A stretch of 64,000 nucleotides of DNA, taken from assembly GCA_028868995.1 (NCBI GenBank), contig JAGWTH010000004.1:1-64000 (forward strand). Reading direction: 5' to 3'. The position numbers and the translations under genes were made by a program. Under the pieces are notes generated by a model that did no database searches, was not told the origin of the DNA, and saw only the letters and a list, made by a program, of their open reading frames with translations. Within the stretch, counting starts at the first letter, position 1. Each line of letters begins with the position of its first letter. Positions 60,876 through 64,000 of the stretch are shown here, piece by piece. Source of the DNA: Burkholderiales bacterium. Its GTDB lineage: Bacteria > Pseudomonadota > Gammaproteobacteria > Burkholderiales > Burkholderiaceae_C.

Positions 60876-61891
60876 CGGGGAACCTCCGCCACGCCGTCCA
60901 CCCGCTCGCCGACGGCGCCGGCCGCGGGCGGCTCCGGCTCGCGCAGGCGCCGGCGCAGTGCGTGCAGCAGGGTGCCCCAGATGCCGCGCGGGAAGAACAG
61001 CACGAACAGCATGAAGATCACGCCCACCACCGCCATCCAGTGCGAGGTGAGGTTGGTCACCACGTCCTCCAGGTAGAGGAACACGGCCGCGCCGACGAAG
61101 GGCCCGAAGAAGGTGCCCATGCCGCCCAGCAGGCACATCATCACGGCCTGCCCGGAGGTCAGGTAGTGCAGCGAGTCGATCGGCACCACCGACAGGTGCA
61201 CGGCCCGCAGCCCGCCGGCCAGTCCGCACAGGCCGGCCGACAGCACGAAGACCAGCAGCTTGGAGCGCGCGACGTCGTAGCCGCAGGCGGCGGCGCGGCG
61301 GTCGTTCTCGCGGATCGCCTCCATCACGGCGCCGAAGGGCGAGGCCAGGATGCGCGACACCAGCCAGAGGGCCGCCGCCACGAAGGCCAGGATCACGTAG
61401 TACTTGGTCGTGGGGTTGGTGAAGTCGATGCGCAGGCCGGCGAGGGTCGTGGGCTCCACCCGCACGCCGCGCAGCCCGTTCTCGCCGCCGGTCCAGCGCT
61501 CCGCCTTGTAGAAGGCGTAGTAGACGATCTGGCCGAGCGCCAGCGTCACCATCGAGAAGTAGATGCCGCGGCTGCGGATGGCGAGGAAGCCGATCGCCAC
61601 GCCCACCAGCGCGGCGCCGGCCACGCCCGCCAGCACCGCCAGCGGCCAGGGCAGGCCCGCATACACGATGCTCATGCCCGTGACGTAGCCGCCCACGCCG
61701 AGAAAGGCCGCGTGGCCGAAGGACAGCAGGCCGGTGTAGCCGAACAGCAGGTTGAAGCCGACGGCATAGAGGCCGAAGACGAGGATGTTCACCGCCAGCG
61801 CGTCGTAAGGCATCAGCAGCGGGAACACCAGCAGGAACAGCAGCGCCGCGGCCACGCGATGGCGGGCGATGGTGTGGAACAGCGTGGCCAT
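60872..61891 (-). CDS. ABC permease LivM type, system 2
   Basis: The 339-aa protein has LLFGYTGLLSFGHAAFLGVGGYVTGMSIV, FGAVMEAIRENDRRAAACGYDVARSKLLVFVLSAGLCGLAGGL and a proline-rich C-terminal tail. There are about ten membrane segments. It is coupled to LivG by GTGA and lies 10 bases after the LivH gene. Confidence 0.93.
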   Translation of the reverse strand: MATLFHTIARHRVAAALLFLLVFPLLMPYDALAVNILVFGLYAVGFNLLFGYTGLLSFGHAAFLGVGGYVTGMSIVYAGLPWPLAVLAGVAGAALVGVAIGFLAIRSRGIYFSMVTLALGQIVYYAFYKAERWTGGENGLRGVRVEPTTLAGLRIDFTNPTTKYYVILAFVAAALWLVSRILASPFGAVMEAIRENDRRAAACGYDVARSKLLVFVLSAGLCGLAGGLRAVHLSVVPIDSLHYLTSGQAVMMCLLGGMGTFFGPFVGAAVFLYLEDVVTNLTSHWMAVVGVIFMLFVLFFPRGIWGTLLHALRRRLREPEPPAAGAVGERVDGVAEVPR

Positions 61892-61901
61892 CCTTGCCTT
61901 C

Positions 61902-62786
61902 TCAGCTCATGAGGCCGGTCTTGCCGAACAGGCCCTGCGGGCGCACCAGCAGCACCAGCGCCATCAGCACGAAGATGGACAGTTCCGCCAGGTCCGGGGC
62001 GACCAGCGAGGTGAGGCTGAACACGATGCCCACCAGCAGTCCGGCGGCCACCGCGCCGGGCAGCGAGCCCATGCCGCCCACCACCGTCACGACGAAGGAC
62101 TCCGCCAACACGCTCACGCCCATCTCCGGGGTGACCGCGCGGGTGGGCGCCGCCAGCGCGCCCGACAGGCCGGCGATCGCGGTGCCGATGCCGAACACCA
62201 GCCACCACACCCGCGAGACGTCGACGCCCAGGATGCGCACGATCTCGGGGTCGCGCGAACCGGCGCGGATGATCAGGCCGTAGCGGGTCTTCTCGATGAA
62301 CAGCCACAGCGCCGCCACCACGACCGCGGTGGCGCCGATCAGGGCCAGCCGGTACAGCGGGAAGTGGCCGAAGCCCAGGTTCACCGCGCCGCGCAGCGCC
62401 GGCGGCGTGCTCGAAGGCAGGCCCTCGACGCCGAACACCATGCGCACGCCTTCGATGAGCACGTAGCTCAGGCCGAAGGTGAGCAGCAGCGGATAGTCGA
62501 TGCCGCGGCCGTACAGCGGCCGCACCAGGAAGCGCTCGCAGGCCAGCCCCACGGCGCCCACCGCCAGCGGCGTCACGACCAGGCTCAGCAGGAAGCTGCC
62601 GGTGGCGGCCTGGAAGTACACGCCGAGGAAGGCGCCCACCATGAAGAAGGCGCCGTGCGCGAAGTTCACCACCGTCAGCATGCCGAAGATCAGCGACAGG
62701 CCGACCGCCAGCAGCGCGTACACCGCACCCAGGGCGAGGCCGGTGACGAGCTGCAGCGCCAGCAGCGACGGCGTGATCTGGTCCAC
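61902..62786 (-). CDS. ABC permease LivH type, system 2
   Basis: The 294-aa protein has LVTGLALGAVYALLAVGLSLIFGMLTVVNFAHGAFFMVGAFLG, TRYGLIIRAGSRDPEIVRILGVDVSR as ATPase contact, and a C-terminal PQGLFGKTGLM end usual for LivH. It lies 7 bases after the binding-protein gene. Confidence 0.93.
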   Translation of the reverse strand: MDQITPSLLALQLVTGLALGAVYALLAVGLSLIFGMLTVVNFAHGAFFMVGAFLGVYFQAATGSFLLSLVVTPLAVGAVGLACERFLVRPLYGRGIDYPLLLTFGLSYVLIEGVRMVFGVEGLPSSTPPALRGAVNLGFGHFPLYRLALIGATAVVVAALWLFIEKTRYGLIIRAGSRDPEIVRILGVDVSRVWWLVFGIGTAIAGLSGALAAPTRAVTPEMGVSVLAESFVVTVVGGMGSLPGAVAAGLLVGIVFSLTSLVAPDLAELSIFVLMALVLLVRPQGLFGKTGLMS

Positions 62787-62793
62787 CGGCGCC

Positions 62794-64000
62794 TCAGGCC
62801 TTGAAGCCCAGCTCCGTGCAGCTGCGCAGGTTGGCCTCGCTCGCCGGATCGACGTGCACGATGTCGAAGACGTCGTCCTTGCCCTTCATCGCGCTGGCGG
62901 GCTTGGACTCGACGATGATCACCGACTGCACCGACTGGTGGTCGCACTCGCGGTAGAACTGCGGGCCCTTGTACCAGTCGTACTTGAGGCGGCGCATCGC
63001 GTCGGCCACCTTGGTGTTGTCGGTGGACTGGGCGTTCAGCACGCCCTGCAGCAGGCTGCGCACGCCGGCGTAGCCGAGCGCGCCGTAGTCGGAGGGCACC
63101 GCGCCGCCGTAAGCCTTGCGGAACTTGTCGTTGAAGACCTTGGCCGAGGGAATCGTGCTTTCCATCCCCCAGTAGTACGAGGTGCCACCCACCACACCCT
63201 CGAACACGTCCGCCCCGCCGGCCAGGCGCGCGGTGAAGAGCAGCACCGGCGTGATGATGCGGGTGGTGGACTTCAGGCCGAAGTCGGTGGCCTGCTTGCA
63301 GGAGTTGACCAGGTCCTTGCCGAAGTTGCACAGGACCAGGATGTCGGGCTTGAGCGCCTGGATGCGCGGCAGGAAGGCCGAGTAGTCGGCCGTGCCGAGC
63401 GGGTGGCGGATGTCGGCCAGCGTGGTCGCGCCGAGCGCCTTGCCGGCGCGCTCGAAGCCGCGGACCATCTCGTGCCCGTAGGCATAGTCGGCGGTCAGGT
63501 AGACGATCTTCTTGCCGTACTTGGGGAAGGCATAGCGCGCCACGGCCCCGGAGGTCAGGTGCGGGTTGAGCGCCTCGTGGAAGGTGTAGGGGCTCCAGTC
63601 CTTGGCCTCGTTGATCGCGTCGGACTGGCTGATCGAGACGAAGATCACCTTGCGCTCGCGCGTGACCGCGTTCATCGACAGCTGGGTCGCGGCGGACAGC
63701 GAGCCGGCGATGAAGTCCACCTTGTCCTTCTCGATCAGCTCCAGGGTGCGGGTCGCGGCCTCGCCCGGGTTGAGCTTGTCGTCGCGCACCAGCAGTTCGG
63801 CCTTGCGGCCGTTGAAACCGCCCGCGTCGTTGAAGTCCTTGATCGCCAGCTGCGCGGACCGCACCTGGTCCTGCGCCTCGGTCGCGTACGGGCCGGTGAG
63901 CGGGGCCAGGAAGCCGATCTTGATGCTGGCGCCCTGGGCGCGCGCGATGTTCGCGGCGAAGGGCGTTGCCGCCAGGGTGGCCCCGGCCGCGCCGGCCTGG
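62794..64000 (-). CDS. Liv-type periplasmic binding protein, system 2 (5' end outside window)
   Basis: The open frame runs off the right edge. About 401 residues are visible. It starts inside a signal peptide (GAAGATLAATPFAANIARAQ), then ASIKIGFLAPLTGPYATEAQDQ, and contains VDFIAGSLSAATQLSMNAVT and GKKIVYLTADYAYGHEMVRGF. An internal ATG at 63864 is not the true start because homology and the export signal continue upstream. It is the first visible gene of the long minus-strand operon. Confidence 0.9.
   Translation of the reverse strand, partial: QAGAAGATLAATPFAANIARAQGASIKIGFLAPLTGPYATEAQDQVRSAQLAIKDFNDAGGFNGRKAELLVRDDKLNPGEAATRTLELIEKDKVDFIAGSLSAATQLSMNAVTRERKVIFVSISQSDAINEAKDWSPYTFHEALNPHLTSGAVARYAFPKYGKKIVYLTADYAYGHEMVRGFERAGKALGATTLADIRHPLGTADYSAFLPRIQALKPDILVLCNFGKDLVNSCKQATDFGLKSTTRIITPVLLFTARLAGGADVFEGVVGGTSYYWGMESTIPSAKVFNDKFRKAYGGAVPSDYGALGYAGVRSLLQGVLNAQSTDNTKVADAMRRLKYDWYKGPQFYRECDHQSVQSVIIVESKPASAMKGKDDVFDIVHVDPASEANLRSCTELGFKA

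Overview
The window looks like a chromosomal segment of a GC-rich Burkholderiales bacterium, most like a free-living Comamonadaceae or Variovorax/Ramlibacter-type heterotroph. The basis is very GC-rich codon use, a Bug/TctC receptor, two Liv-type ABC transporters, a TRAP transporter and many LysR/TetR-controlled catabolic genes. The genus is inference. No rRNA, tRNA or CRISPR array was seen.

Left part (1 to about 18,500) is accessory DNA with a less GC-rich look and mobile-element scars. It opens with the 3' end of an IS3-type transposase gene and a truncated c-type cytochrome gene. A TonB-dependent uptake block follows (tonB, exbD, exbB, an outer-membrane receptor, and a winged-helix regulator with a degenerate receiver). 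Next come a shortened YncE-like propeller gene and a minus-strand metal-import-like operon: binding protein, fused two-domain permease, ATPase, FTR1-like COG4280 membrane protein, and a 54-aa membrane peptide. An IS66 remnant with two in-frame nonsense codons separates this from a three-gene overlapping operon (12,447-17,905). That operon encodes a large tyrosine recombinase with all catalytic residues, a large partner with only a vestigial recombinase-like C-terminus, and a small unknown protein. Its upstream region carries a perfect 15-bp inverted repeat and a 12-bp palindrome. This is the strongest candidate for an under-described system.

Middle part (18,561 to about 30,700): a MntP/YtaF-like exporter; a minus-strand sugar-type catabolic operon (fused TRAP permease, split transketolase, SDR dehydrogenase, TRAP receptor, and a second full-length transketolase) with a divergent LysR gene; the UvrC-like nuclease Cho; a 54-aa membrane protein; and TspO overlapping a second LysR gene.

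30,700-39,400: that LysR gene diverges from a dabB-dabA inorganic-carbon (DAB) operon. A nested inverted repeat lies between them. After dabA come a 115-aa winged-helix-like gene whose start lies in a hairpin and a large soluble multi-PAS hybrid histidine kinase with two receivers and an HPt domain.

Right part (39,379-64,000) is a catabolic and uptake region. It holds an ACMSD-type amidohydrolase, two HIBADH-type dehydrogenases, a CobW GTPase with an LVIVD-repeat protein, a Bug receptor with a TetR gene, and a plus-strand operon (Gfo/Idh/MocA dehydrogenase, flavin reductase fused to an IclR-type ligand domain, luciferase-like monooxygenase, alpha/beta hydrolase). Facing it is a minus-strand operon of about 13 kb: Liv transporter 2, a CocE/NonD hydrolase, Liv transporter 1, and a two-subunit molybdenum hydroxylase. 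Import, hydrolysis, hydroxylation and flavin-dependent oxygenation together suggest breakdown of an aromatic or N-heterocyclic amide/ester. The substrate cannot be read from sequence.
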